DNA of 64,000 bases from Paenibacillus albiflavus (GTDB lineage Bacteria; Bacillota; Bacilli; Paenibacillales; NBRC-103111). Location: the NCBI RefSeq assembly GCF_004344915.1, contig NZ_SKFG01000014.1, positions 53,759 to 117,758 of the forward strand, in the 5' to 3' direction. Below the pieces are notes generated by a model that did no database searches, was not told the origin of the DNA, and saw only the letters and a list, made by a program, of their open reading frames with translations. Of this stretch, positions 1 through 7,853 are shown in pieces (positions within the stretch are counted from its first letter, which is position 1; every line of letters begins with the position of its first letter). The position numbers were made by a program, and so were the translations under genes.

Positions 1-714
1 TAGAGAAGCGTATGCTAGAAATAGCAGCAGCTTAGAGAATCCGAGTGCGCGATCCTCACCCCAAACAACAACCAGCGTTTTCTTGCCAGATTGTTTATCA
101 GCCTGCCAATGCAGAAAGTGATGATTAAACAAGATCAGTGTTGTTAAGAGTCCAATTGGAAGTGACAATAGAATGGCACGGTAATCAAAGCTGCTCGTCT
201 GCACATAATAAGAGCCTGCAATTGGCAATACACCGAAAGCTAGCAGAATCCCAATCTCACTGTAGCCTTTGCCTCGATAGCCAAATTTAAGAGGCGGAGC
301 CACGTAGAAATAGGCGATAAATCCACCTAGTGCACCGAATACGATCACAGGCCAGCCGCTCATTATAGATAGTAGAATCGCAGCTAGTACAGCAATGCTA
401 AAAATAATCCATGTGAATCGTGCGAATGTTTCTTCCTTCATCGTTCCGCTTGCCAGAAATCCTGAGTTTGTGGAAATCGTGCCATCCATTTCCTTCGCAG
501 CGACATCCACCCCATTACGATAATCCCATAAATCATTGATCAGATTAGAAAATAAATGCGCTGCACCGGAACCTATTAATGTGATGATCAAAAGCAGCGC
601 ATGGAATTTGCCTGCCCAAACATAAGCGGCTAAAGCGCCGAGGATAACGGGAATGAGCATGATCGGTAGAACTTGAATACGTGATGCTTTCATATAAAGC
701 TTAACTTGGCTCAT
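1..714 (-). CDS. menA: UbiA-family prenyltransferase, MenA-like (partial, C-terminus outside window)
   Basis: The first 238 codons of a membrane prenyltransferase read leftward off the window edge. The product would transfer a polyprenyl chain to 1,4-dihydroxy-2-naphthoate in menaquinone synthesis at the inner membrane. The N-terminal half carries the NDxxD-type site (NDLWDYRNGVD), which binds Mg-diphosphate, followed by several hydrophobic segments. Near the edge is the second conserved loop, HWQADKQSGKKTLVV, matching the family's DxxxGKRTLAV region. The ATG at 714 has a GGAGG about 9 nt upstream. MenA is the most likely member because Bacillales use menaquinone, but other UbiA enzymes cannot be excluded from this fragment. 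Confidence 0.8.
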   Translation of the reverse strand, partial: MSQVKLYMKASRIQVLPIMLIPVILGALAAYVWAGKFHALLLIITLIGSGAAHLFSNLINDLWDYRNGVDVAAKEMDGTISTNSGFLASGTMKEETFARFTWIIFSIAVLAAILLSIMSGWPVIVFGALGGFIAYFYVAPPLKFGYRGKGYSEIGILLAFGVLPIAGSYYVQTSSFDYRAILLSLPIGLLTTLILFNHHFLHWQADKQSGKKTLVVVWGEDRALGFSKLLLFLAYASL

Positions 715-784
715 GCTGATTTTTACCTCCATTGTAGCGATAAGTACAAATAAGAATAGTATAAATCATTTAGAGCTAAAGAAT

Positions 785-1489
785 CTAGAGATGCTTTTTG
801 GTGACTTGTTCGACTTTGGATAAATGTTGCAGCATGGTATTACTAGCTAGCACGGAATTTTTGGTTTTGATGGCTTCGTAAATCGATAAATGCTCTGCTA
901 GCAACCGTTCAGCAGTCGCGCGTTCACTATAGAACCATAGTTTGCGAGATTCTCCAATACTCTCTCCGATACGCTGATTGAGGGATTCCATTAATTGGAT
1001 CATTAGTCGGTTATGGCTTGCTTGTGCAATCTGCAAATGAAAGGCTGCATCCGCTACTTCACTTTGCGTCTCATCGTCAACAGAATTAATCATAAGCTGG
1101 ATAATTTGCTCTAAAGCTTCAAGATCCTCCTCTGTGCGTCGCTCAGCCGCAAGCGCTGAACAGCCTGATTCGATATATTTCCGCGCTTCAATAACTTCCC
1201 TGAGTGAATCCATTGATGGAGATAATACGTTCTTATTCGGGTCGTTTTCGATTGGCAATTGTTTGCTGACGAAGGTGCCGCCACCATGCTTGATATCAAT
1301 ATATCCCATCGCTTTGAGCGCACTTAGTGCTTCTCTTATCGTGGAACGACCGACATCATAGCCATTAGCCAGATCAGCTACTGTAGGCAGTCGGCTGCCA
1401 GGTGAGTATTCCCCTGATACAATTCGATTTAATAAGTGTTGCTGTACTATTTCAGAGCCTTTGGGGGGCCTCACCATATTGAACGACAT
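785..1489 (-). CDS. GntR/FadR-family (FCD) transcriptional regulator
   Basis: A 234-residue regulator with an N-terminal winged helix (roughly residues 8-72, with the GSRLPTVADLANGYDVGRST recognition region) and a C-terminal all-helical FCD ligand domain (about 90-225, with the D/H metal-binding pattern around DAAFHLQIAQASHN). FCD regulators usually sense small organic acids. It is divergent from the glycolate oxidase genes, so it probably controls them in response to glycolate, lactate or a related acid; that is inference from position. Start choice: an ATG at 1501 is in frame, but its own bases form the GGAGG that precedes the ATG at 1489, so 1489 is the real start. Confidence 0.85.
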   Translation of the reverse strand: MSFNMVRPPKGSEIVQQHLLNRIVSGEYSPGSRLPTVADLANGYDVGRSTIREALSALKAMGYIDIKHGGGTFVSKQLPIENDPNKNVLSPSMDSLREVIEARKYIESGCSALAAERRTEEDLEALEQIIQLMINSVDDETQSEVADAAFHLQIAQASHNRLMIQLMESLNQRIGESIGESRKLWFYSERATAERLLAEHLSIYEAIKTKNSVLASNTMLQHLSKVEQVTKKHL

Positions 1490-1520
1490 AAGAACCTCCA
1501 TAAAATTAATCTAAAATGAA

Positions 1521-1578
1521 TATACATCTATTTTAGTATAAGTTATAATGTATCAAAAGTCATCTGATCACCTGATCA
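1521..1578 (+). promoter_or_regulatory. Candidate glcD promoter with operator-like repeat
   Basis: TATACA (1521-1526), 17 bp, then TATAAT (1544-1549) forms a plausible sigma-A promoter facing glcD. Sixteen bases downstream lies TGATCACCTGATCA (1565-1578), two TGATCA palindromes around CC. This is a position where a GntR repressor could block transcription. Binding is inference. Confidence 0.45.
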
Positions 1579-1604
1579 ATTATAAACTATTGGAGGTATA
1601 CCCC

Positions 1605-3020
1605 ATGATCGACTCTTTAATAAGTCAGAAGCTTCGCAATATTGTTGGTGAAGCTAATTTCAAGGAGGATAAAGAGGCTCTTGTCGCTTATTCCTATGAC
1701 GCAACTCCTATGTACCAACAACTCCCAGACGGTGTCATTTTCCCTAGCTCAACACAGCAGGTTTCCGAAATTCTTAAAGTACTTAATGAGCATCGTATAC
1801 CTGTAGTTGGTAGAGGAGCGGGCAGCAACTTGTCTGCTGGGACGATCCCAGTCGAAGGCGGCGTTGTTATGGTCATGAACAAGATGAACAAGCTTATTGA
1901 GATTGATACCGACAATTTGACCGCAACGGTTCAGCCTGGCCTGAATACGAAAGAATTTCATATGGCCGTAGAGAAACACGGACTCTTCTATCCGCCAGAT
2001 CCGAGCAGTATGGTTATTTCTACGCTTGGCGGCAACATCATGGAATGTGCTGGTGGATTAAGAGGTTTAAAATATGGTACGACCAAAGACTATGTAATTG
2101 GGCTTGAAGCTGTTCTGCCATCCGGTGAGATTATTCGAACTGGCGGCAAGTTATATAAGGATGTAGCAGGCTATGACTTAACGAAGCTGTTAGTAGGTTC
2201 AGAAGGTACGCTTGCGATTATTACAGAAGCGATTGTGAAGCTGCTTCCTGCGCCGAAGTATAAGAAAACGATGCTTGCGATGTATAAGAATATTCATGAT
2301 GCAGCAACCAGTGTGAGCAAAATCATCGGCAACCGCATCATCCCTGCTACGCTAGAATTTATCGATAATCCTACCCTTCGAGTTGTTGAAGAATTCAACA
2401 AAATCGGACTTCCTACGGATATGGAAGCGGTTCTATTAATTGAACAAGATGGCTTGGACGAGAACGTCGTGAATCAAGATATCGATGCGATGATTCGTAT
2501 TTGTGAAGAACAGAATGCAGCCGAAGTAAAAGTAGCAAGCAATGCAGAGGAAGCGGGTAAGCTGATGATGGCTCGCCGCAGCGCATTGTCCACATTAGCT
2601 CGTATTAAGCCAACTACGATTCTGGAAGATGCCACTGTTCCTCGTTCCAAAATTGCCGATATGGTTCTAGAGATTAATCGAATCGCACAAAAATATAACG
2701 TGCCGATCTGTACCTTCGGTCATGCTGGTGACGGCAATCTGCACCCGACTTGTGCGACGGATGCTCGCGATCATGATGAAATTCATCGTGTGGAGCTTGC
2801 ATTTGATGAAATATTTGAAGCAGCGATTCGACTTGGCGGGACAATTACAGGTGAGCATGGCGTTGGTATGGTGAAAGCGCCTTATCTAGAATGGAAAGTT
2901 GGACCTGCTGGAATTGAATTGATGAAAGGCATTAAACGTGCTTTTGATCCAAACAACATTATGAATCCGAACAAAATCTTTGCTAAAGAGTCACGCAAAA
3001 GGGTGGTGGTTCAACAATGA
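1605..3020 (+). CDS. glcD: Glycolate oxidase subunit GlcD (FAD-linked oxidase)
   Basis: A 471-residue FAD oxidase of the vanillyl-alcohol oxidase superfamily that oxidises glycolate (or D-lactate) to the 2-oxo acid and passes electrons to the partner iron-sulfur protein. The PCMH-type FAD-binding domain spans about residues 40-215 (RGAGSNLSAG near its start). The C-terminal FAD-oxidase domain carries HAGDGNLHP and GEHGVG, the usual metal/substrate motifs. An upstream in-frame start at 1548 would add 19 residues, but the ATG at 1605 has a GGAGG at the right spacing and begins where the family begins. The stop overlaps the start of glcF by 4 bases, implying translational coupling. D-lactate or another 2-hydroxy acid could also be the substrate. 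Confidence 0.88.
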   Translation: MIDSLISQKLRNIVGEANFKEDKEALVAYSYDATPMYQQLPDGVIFPSSTQQVSEILKVLNEHRIPVVGRGAGSNLSAGTIPVEGGVVMVMNKMNKLIEIDTDNLTATVQPGLNTKEFHMAVEKHGLFYPPDPSSMVISTLGGNIMECAGGLRGLKYGTTKDYVIGLEAVLPSGEIIRTGGKLYKDVAGYDLTKLLVGSEGTLAIITEAIVKLLPAPKYKKTMLAMYKNIHDAATSVSKIIGNRIIPATLEFIDNPTLRVVEEFNKIGLPTDMEAVLLIEQDGLDENVVNQDIDAMIRICEEQNAAEVKVASNAEEAGKLMMARRSALSTLARIKPTTILEDATVPRSKIADMVLEINRIAQKYNVPICTFGHAGDGNLHPTCATDARDHDEIHRVELAFDEIFEAAIRLGGTITGEHGVGMVKAPYLEWKVGPAGIELMKGIKRAFDPNNIMNPNKIFAKESRKRVVVQQ

Positions 3021-4378
3021 GCCAAACATCCATTAAACCGCTAGTTGCTACTGCTTCCAAAGATCCACTTGCCGAGCGGATGATGCTATCGCTCAGTTAT
3101 GATGAATTAACGAATTGTATGCGTTGTGGCTTCTGCCAAGCTGCTTGTCCAACATTCAAGGAGACAGGCTATGAAGCAGCGTCCCCTCGCGGACGAATTG
3201 CTTTAATGAAGGCTGTTGTCGATGGCATTATGGAACCAGACGAGACGTTCCGCGCTCAGATGGACTTATGTATCGGCTGTCGTGCTTGTGAGCCTGTGTG
3301 TCCTGCCGATGTTAAATATGGGCATCTGATTGAAGGCACGAAAGCAGCGATGGAAGATAGCGCAAAGCATAGATGGTGGGTGAAATCCGCCCGCAATCTC
3401 GCCTTCAAGCATGTATTTCCTAATCACGGAAGAGTTCGAATCATGGGCTTCGGGATGAAAACTTATCAGCGTTATGGCTTGAGATGGTTAATCCGCAAGA
3501 CTGGATTCATGAAGGTATTCCCGACACATATGAAGCAGATGGAAACGATATTGCCAGATGCTTCGTCTAAAGGTGTTGTTGAGCATTTAGGTACATATTA
3601 CCCAGCTAAGGGCAAGCCGATTGCAACAGTCGGTATGTTCAGAGGCTGTATTATGGACGTATTGTTTACAGAGACGAATATAAACACGGTTAAGCTGTTG
3701 TCAGAAGCAGGATTTAATGTTGTTATTCCTGAAGCGCAAAGCTGCTGCGGAGCTCTCTATGCGCATAGTGGGGAGCTTGAACAGGCGAAGGAGCATGCGC
3801 GAAACAATATTAAAGTATTCCAAGAGGCTGACGTAGATTATATTATTTCGAACGCAGGAGGTTGTGGCGCACTTCTTGTCGAATATAGTCATCTATTGCA
3901 TGATGATCCGAACTATGCGGAACAGGCGAAGCATTTTGCCGAAAGCGTCAGAGATGTAAGTCAAATCGTTCTTGAAAAAGGCAATATTCCTACTTTTCAA
4001 GATAATGCGGATGAACCGACGCCGATCACTTATCAGGATTCCTGTCATTTGCGCAATGTGATGAAATCAAGCAACGCACCACGGAATCTGATCGCTCGGG
4101 CAGCAAATGTGAAGTTTATCGAGCTGCAAGGCTCTGACACTTGCTGCGGCTCAGGAGGAATTTACAATCTGGTTCAACCGGAAATGTCGCTTCAGATCCT
4201 AGATCACAAAATGGAGCATGTTAAAGAAACGAAGGCGCATTATTTGCTAACGAGCAATCCGGGTTGTCTGCTTCAGATGAAGCTGGGCATTGAGCGCGAG
4301 AACATGTCTGATCAGATGAAGGCTGTGCATATCGTCGATTTCCTATATGAACGAATCCATGCAGTAGAGGAGAAATAG
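3017..4378 (+). CDS. glcF: Glycolate oxidase iron-sulfur subunit GlcF
   Basis: A 453-residue electron-transfer subunit. Two [4Fe-4S] ferredoxin motifs lie near the N-terminus: CMRCGFCQAACP and CIGCRACEPVCP. Two CCG domains follow, with CCGALYAHSGE around residue 240 and CCGSGG around residue 378, the arrangement of the GlcF/heterodisulfide-reductase family. It would take electrons from the FAD of GlcD and deliver them to the quinone pool. It starts within the last codons of glcD (ATGA overlap). The order glcD-glcF without glcE is common in Firmicutes. Confidence 0.9.
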   Translation: MSQTSIKPLVATASKDPLAERMMLSLSYDELTNCMRCGFCQAACPTFKETGYEAASPRGRIALMKAVVDGIMEPDETFRAQMDLCIGCRACEPVCPADVKYGHLIEGTKAAMEDSAKHRWWVKSARNLAFKHVFPNHGRVRIMGFGMKTYQRYGLRWLIRKTGFMKVFPTHMKQMETILPDASSKGVVEHLGTYYPAKGKPIATVGMFRGCIMDVLFTETNINTVKLLSEAGFNVVIPEAQSCCGALYAHSGELEQAKEHARNNIKVFQEADVDYIISNAGGCGALLVEYSHLLHDDPNYAEQAKHFAESVRDVSQIVLEKGNIPTFQDNADEPTPITYQDSCHLRNVMKSSNAPRNLIARAANVKFIELQGSDTCCGSGGIYNLVQPEMSLQILDHKMEHVKETKAHYLLTSNPGCLLQMKLGIERENMSDQMKAVHIVDFLYERIHAVEEK

Positions 4379-4409
4379 AAACTTTTCTAATAGGAGTGAT
4401 TTTGAGACA

Positions 4410-5519
4410 ATGGTTGAGCTTAAAGATGATCAAGCGGCTGAAACGATGGGGTTATCTCCAGTTAGGCTGCAGAACGCATGGAATGTGATTCGATCTGAAA
4501 TTGCAAGAGGAATAACACCTTCTGCAGTGGCAATGGTGACGCGTCATGGACACAGTGTCCGTTTTGCTGCTGGCTATGCTAGTGAAGTGAATGGCAAGCA
4601 AGATCCTGTAAATTACGACACGATCTATGATGTAGCTTCTCTTACCAAAGTAGTAGCCACATTACCACTTATGCTCATGTTAATCGAACAAGGTAAAGTT
4701 CGGCTCAAAGATCCTGTTAGCTTCTACCTGCCAGAATTCGCATCTATGAATAAAACACATGTCACAGTAGGCCATTTGCTAACACATACTTCGGGTCTTG
4801 CTCCATTCTATGATATGCATACGCATGGCTGGAGCCGTGAGAAGATTATGAGCTTTATCTATCAATCCACCTTGGAATACGAGACTGGGACGAAGATTAT
4901 TTACAGCGACCTAGGTTTCATTTTGCTAGGTGAAATTATTACGACGATATTGGGAATGCCGCTTGATCAAGCAGCGGATCAATTCTTGTATCAGCCACTG
5001 GGCATGAAAGATACCGGATTCATTATGCCTGAACAGCTTAAATCTCGAATTGCTGTGACAGAGTATGATTCCGCCCTTGGAGAGCATTTGCACGCAATCG
5101 TACATGATGAGAATGCACGTGCGCTTGGCGGAATTTGCGGACATGCAGGCGTGTTCTCAACGGTTAGCGATCTGTCTCTTTTTGCCCAAATGTGGTTAGA
5201 CGGTGGTATCGTTAACGGTGAACAGCTTCTGTCCAGAGTTGTAATGGAAGCTTCAATCGTATCCAAAACCGGTGGAATTGTTGGCGGCAATCGTGGAATC
5301 GGCTGGCAGCTTAAAGGTGATAAGTATGATGCTTCTGGCGATTTGTTATCGAATGCGACCTACGGTCATACAGGCTTCACAGGTACAAGTCTCTACATTG
5401 ATCCAGTGAACGAGCTTAGTGTCGTGCTATTAACGAATCGGGTGCATCATGGCCGCAGCACATCCGTAGCTAGACTACGTGAATGCTTCCATAATGCAGT
5501 TGTATCGGCAATCATTTAA
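4410..5519 (+). CDS. Serine hydrolase of the class C beta-lactamase family
   Basis: A 369-residue protein of the beta-lactamase/transpeptidase-like fold. The SxxK nucleophile motif is SLTK (Ser77-Lys80), the second motif is YSD (Tyr165) instead of YxN, and a GHTGFTG stretch near residue 320 stands for the third (KTG-like) motif. HTSGL near residue 127 is typical of this family. No signal peptide is visible, so it is probably a cytosolic esterase or peptidase and not a resistance enzyme. It lies 31 bp after glcF and ends at a strong terminator, so it is probably the third gene of that transcript. Its substrate is unknown. Confidence 0.8.
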   Translation: MVELKDDQAAETMGLSPVRLQNAWNVIRSEIARGITPSAVAMVTRHGHSVRFAAGYASEVNGKQDPVNYDTIYDVASLTKVVATLPLMLMLIEQGKVRLKDPVSFYLPEFASMNKTHVTVGHLLTHTSGLAPFYDMHTHGWSREKIMSFIYQSTLEYETGTKIIYSDLGFILLGEIITTILGMPLDQAADQFLYQPLGMKDTGFIMPEQLKSRIAVTEYDSALGEHLHAIVHDENARALGGICGHAGVFSTVSDLSLFAQMWLDGGIVNGEQLLSRVVMEASIVSKTGGIVGGNRGIGWQLKGDKYDASGDLLSNATYGHTGFTGTSLYIDPVNELSVVLLTNRVHHGRSTSVARLRECFHNAVVSAII

Positions 5520-5532
5520 ATTATATGTTCGG

Positions 5533-5566
5533 AACGCTCATTCCTTAGGGAATGGGCGTTTTTTTG
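5533..5566 (+). terminator. Rho-independent terminator after the glc operon
   Basis: A 12-bp stem (AACGCTCATTCC with GGAATGGGCGTT, one G-T pair) closes a TTAG loop and runs into seven T residues, 13 bases after the serine hydrolase stop. Confidence 0.9.
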
Positions 5567-5653
5567 TGCGTAACATATATTAGAATTTTATAACTTTTGT
5601 GGTCTGAATTTTAGTATGATAGGAATATCAGATGTTATAAAAGGAGGCAGCAG

Positions 5654-7411
5654 ATGGCAACATTTCGGGTGGAACAGCAGCATTTTTTGTACAATGAGGA
5701 ACGGATACAGTTAATTTCTGGAGCTATTCACTATTTCAGGGTCGTCCCCGCATACTGGAAAGATCGATTGCTGAAGCTGAAGGCATGCGGATTCAACACA
5801 GTCGAAACGTATGTAGCATGGAATGTGCATGAGCGTGTGGAAGGGCAGTTTAATTTTGAGGGTATGGCGGATGTTGTATCATTCATTCAACTAGCAGGTG
5901 AACTCGGTCTGCATGTGATTGTTAGGCCAAGTCCATATATTTGCGCAGAGTGGGAGTTTGGCGGCATGCCAGCTTGGCTGTTAGCTGATCCTGGAATGCA
6001 GCTGCGAAGTGATTATCAACCTTTCTTGGATAAAGTGGATGCTTACTATGATGTGTTGCTTCCGAAGCTCAGACCTCTCTTATGTACGAATGGCGGACCG
6101 ATTATCGCGATGCAGATTGAGAACGAATATGGAAGTTACGGCAATGACGTTAATTATTTGAATTATTTGAAAGAATCCATGATAAGTCGCGGAATCGATG
6201 TCCTTCTATTCACATCTGATGGACCGGGAGACTTTATGCTGAACGGAGGTATGGTGCCAGGCGTACTGGAGACCGTTAATTTTGGCACGAAGCCTACTCA
6301 GTCTTTTGCTACATTGCGAGAGTATCAGCCTGATGGTCCCCTGATGTGTATGGAATATTGGAATGGCTGGTTCGATCATTGGGGAACTCAACATCATACA
6401 AGGGATGCCAAGGATGTCGCTGCTGTACTGGATGAGATGCTGGCAATAGGCGCTTCTGTTAACTTTTATATGTTCCACGGTGGAACCAACTTCGGATTTA
6501 TGAACGGTGCGAACAATAATGACGGGAATAGCTATAAAGCGACGACAACAAGCTATGATTATGACAGTCCAATAAGCGAATGTGGTGATTTAACGGAGAA
6601 GTATTACGCAATTCGTGATGTTGTTGGCAAATACTTAGCACTTCCTTCTGTCGAGCTGCCAGCGCCTATTCACAAGAAAGCCTATGGGGAAGTGTTCCTG
6701 GACAAGCAAGCAGGCTTATTTGAGTCTTTAAGCAAGCTCTCAAGCGGTATTCGCTCTACGAAGCCTGAGCCAATGGAATTCTATGGACAGGACTATGGCT
6801 TTATCATGTACACGACAACTGTAATCGGACCTTATGAGCATACGCAATTGACCCTTCAGCATGTGCGTGATCGAGCGCTCATCTATTTGGATGATGTGTA
6901 TCAAGGTGTGATCGATCGCATGCAGAATGAAACGAGTCTTCTCGTTGATATTCCAAAGCGAGCGTGCAAGCTCACTATTTTGGTGGAAAATATGGGGAGA
7001 ACGAATTACGGTCCCTATTTGTGTGATCGCAAGGGAATTACGGAGGGTGTCAGACTTGGTCTTCAATTCTTATATAATTGGACCGTGCATTCACTTACGC
7101 TTGATGATATATCTCAGTTGGAATTTACGTCTATTCAGCAGATCAAAGAGCAGCCAGTCTTCTATCAGGGGAGCTTCGAGGTTGAAGATGTTGCAGATAC
7201 GTTCTTACTCATGGAAGGCTGGCATAAAGGCATCGCTTATGTGAATGGATTTAATCTCGGACGCTACTTTGAGATTGGTCCTCAGCAAACCTTATACATA
7301 CCGGCACCACTGCTGAGAGCAGGGCGTAATGAGATTACTATATTTGAGCTTCACGCAGCTAATTCCTTTTCACCTAGCGTCAAGTTAATCGATTATCCCA
7401 TATTGGGATGA
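5654..7411 (+). CDS. Beta-galactosidase, glycoside hydrolase family 35
   Basis: A 585-residue retaining glycosidase that removes terminal beta-galactose residues. The TIM-barrel occupies about residues 8-330. The acid/base glutamate lies in IENEYG (Asn157-Glu158) and the nucleophile in MEYWNGWFDHWG (Glu234), both canonical for GH35. The remaining third holds the beta-sandwich domains, including a GRYFEIGPQQTLYIPAPLL jelly-roll signature close to the end. No signal peptide is present, so it acts in the cytoplasm on imported galactosides. An ideal GGAGG precedes the ATG. The gene is monocistronic, ending at its own terminator. Confidence 0.9.
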   Translation: MATFRVEQQHFLYNEERIQLISGAIHYFRVVPAYWKDRLLKLKACGFNTVETYVAWNVHERVEGQFNFEGMADVVSFIQLAGELGLHVIVRPSPYICAEWEFGGMPAWLLADPGMQLRSDYQPFLDKVDAYYDVLLPKLRPLLCTNGGPIIAMQIENEYGSYGNDVNYLNYLKESMISRGIDVLLFTSDGPGDFMLNGGMVPGVLETVNFGTKPTQSFATLREYQPDGPLMCMEYWNGWFDHWGTQHHTRDAKDVAAVLDEMLAIGASVNFYMFHGGTNFGFMNGANNNDGNSYKATTTSYDYDSPISECGDLTEKYYAIRDVVGKYLALPSVELPAPIHKKAYGEVFLDKQAGLFESLSKLSSGIRSTKPEPMEFYGQDYGFIMYTTTVIGPYEHTQLTLQHVRDRALIYLDDVYQGVIDRMQNETSLLVDIPKRACKLTILVENMGRTNYGPYLCDRKGITEGVRLGLQFLYNWTVHSLTLDDISQLEFTSIQQIKEQPVFYQGSFEVEDVADTFLLMEGWHKGIAYVNGFNLGRYFEIGPQQTLYIPAPLLRAGRNEITIFELHAANSFSPSVKLIDYPILG

Positions 7412-7419
7412 AATGAATT

Positions 7420-7452
7420 CCACGAAAGCATCACTGCTTTTGTGGTTTTTTT
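7420..7452 (+). terminator. Rho-independent terminator after the GH35 gene
   Basis: The 11-bp inverted repeat CCACGAAAGCA / TGCTTTTGTGG surrounds a TCAC loop and is followed by seven T residues. Confidence 0.9.
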
Positions 7453-7551
7453 GTTGTAGAAATAAATGCTAATGAATACTTTTAGTCTGTAAGTAATTTA
7501 CAGGAAATTTACGAACGGTAATGATAAAATAAATGAAAATAGTGACGAAAA

Positions 7552-7716
7552 ATGATCGTAAAGCACGGATATCATCCCATTTATCGGGAGCAAATGAAGC
7601 AAGTGATGCAATATGCAGGGCCTCGGATGAATATTCGAAATCCGAACTTGGCTATACGCCATGTGTCAGTTCAAGAAAACGTTGAAATTGTTCCAATTTG
7701 GCACAAAATAGACTAA
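7552..7716 (+). CDS. Possible small protein, 54 aa, unknown
   Basis: An open frame in the 440-base gap between the GH35 gene and the EAL gene encodes MIVKHGYHPIY followed by a mixed polar sequence ending IVPIWHKID. The composition looks protein-like, but no good ribosome binding site precedes the ATG and I recognise no family. The rest of the gap holds AT-rich sequence. It could be a genuine small gene or the remnant of a larger one. Confidence 0.35.
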   Translation: MIVKHGYHPIYREQMKQVMQYAGPRMNIRNPNLAIRHVSVQENVEIVPIWHKID

Positions 7717-7853
7717 TAATTCTTCTAATAACGACAATATTCTCTGTAATTCTACATATTTATATATTTTACATTAAATTAAGCAGGAATTTTATAGTAT
7801 TTTGTAGAATTTATGCGAGTAGAAAATGAGCTCATTTGGTCCTAGGAGGAATA

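Noticed and set aside
1548..1604. Longer GlcD start at 1548
   Set aside because: It overlaps the promoter -10 and has no ribosome site; the ATG at 1605 has GGAGG and matches the family start.
4410..5519. Serine hydrolase as an antibiotic-resistance beta-lactamase
   Set aside because: There is no signal peptide, the second motif is YSD, and its operon with glcDF suggests a metabolic role.
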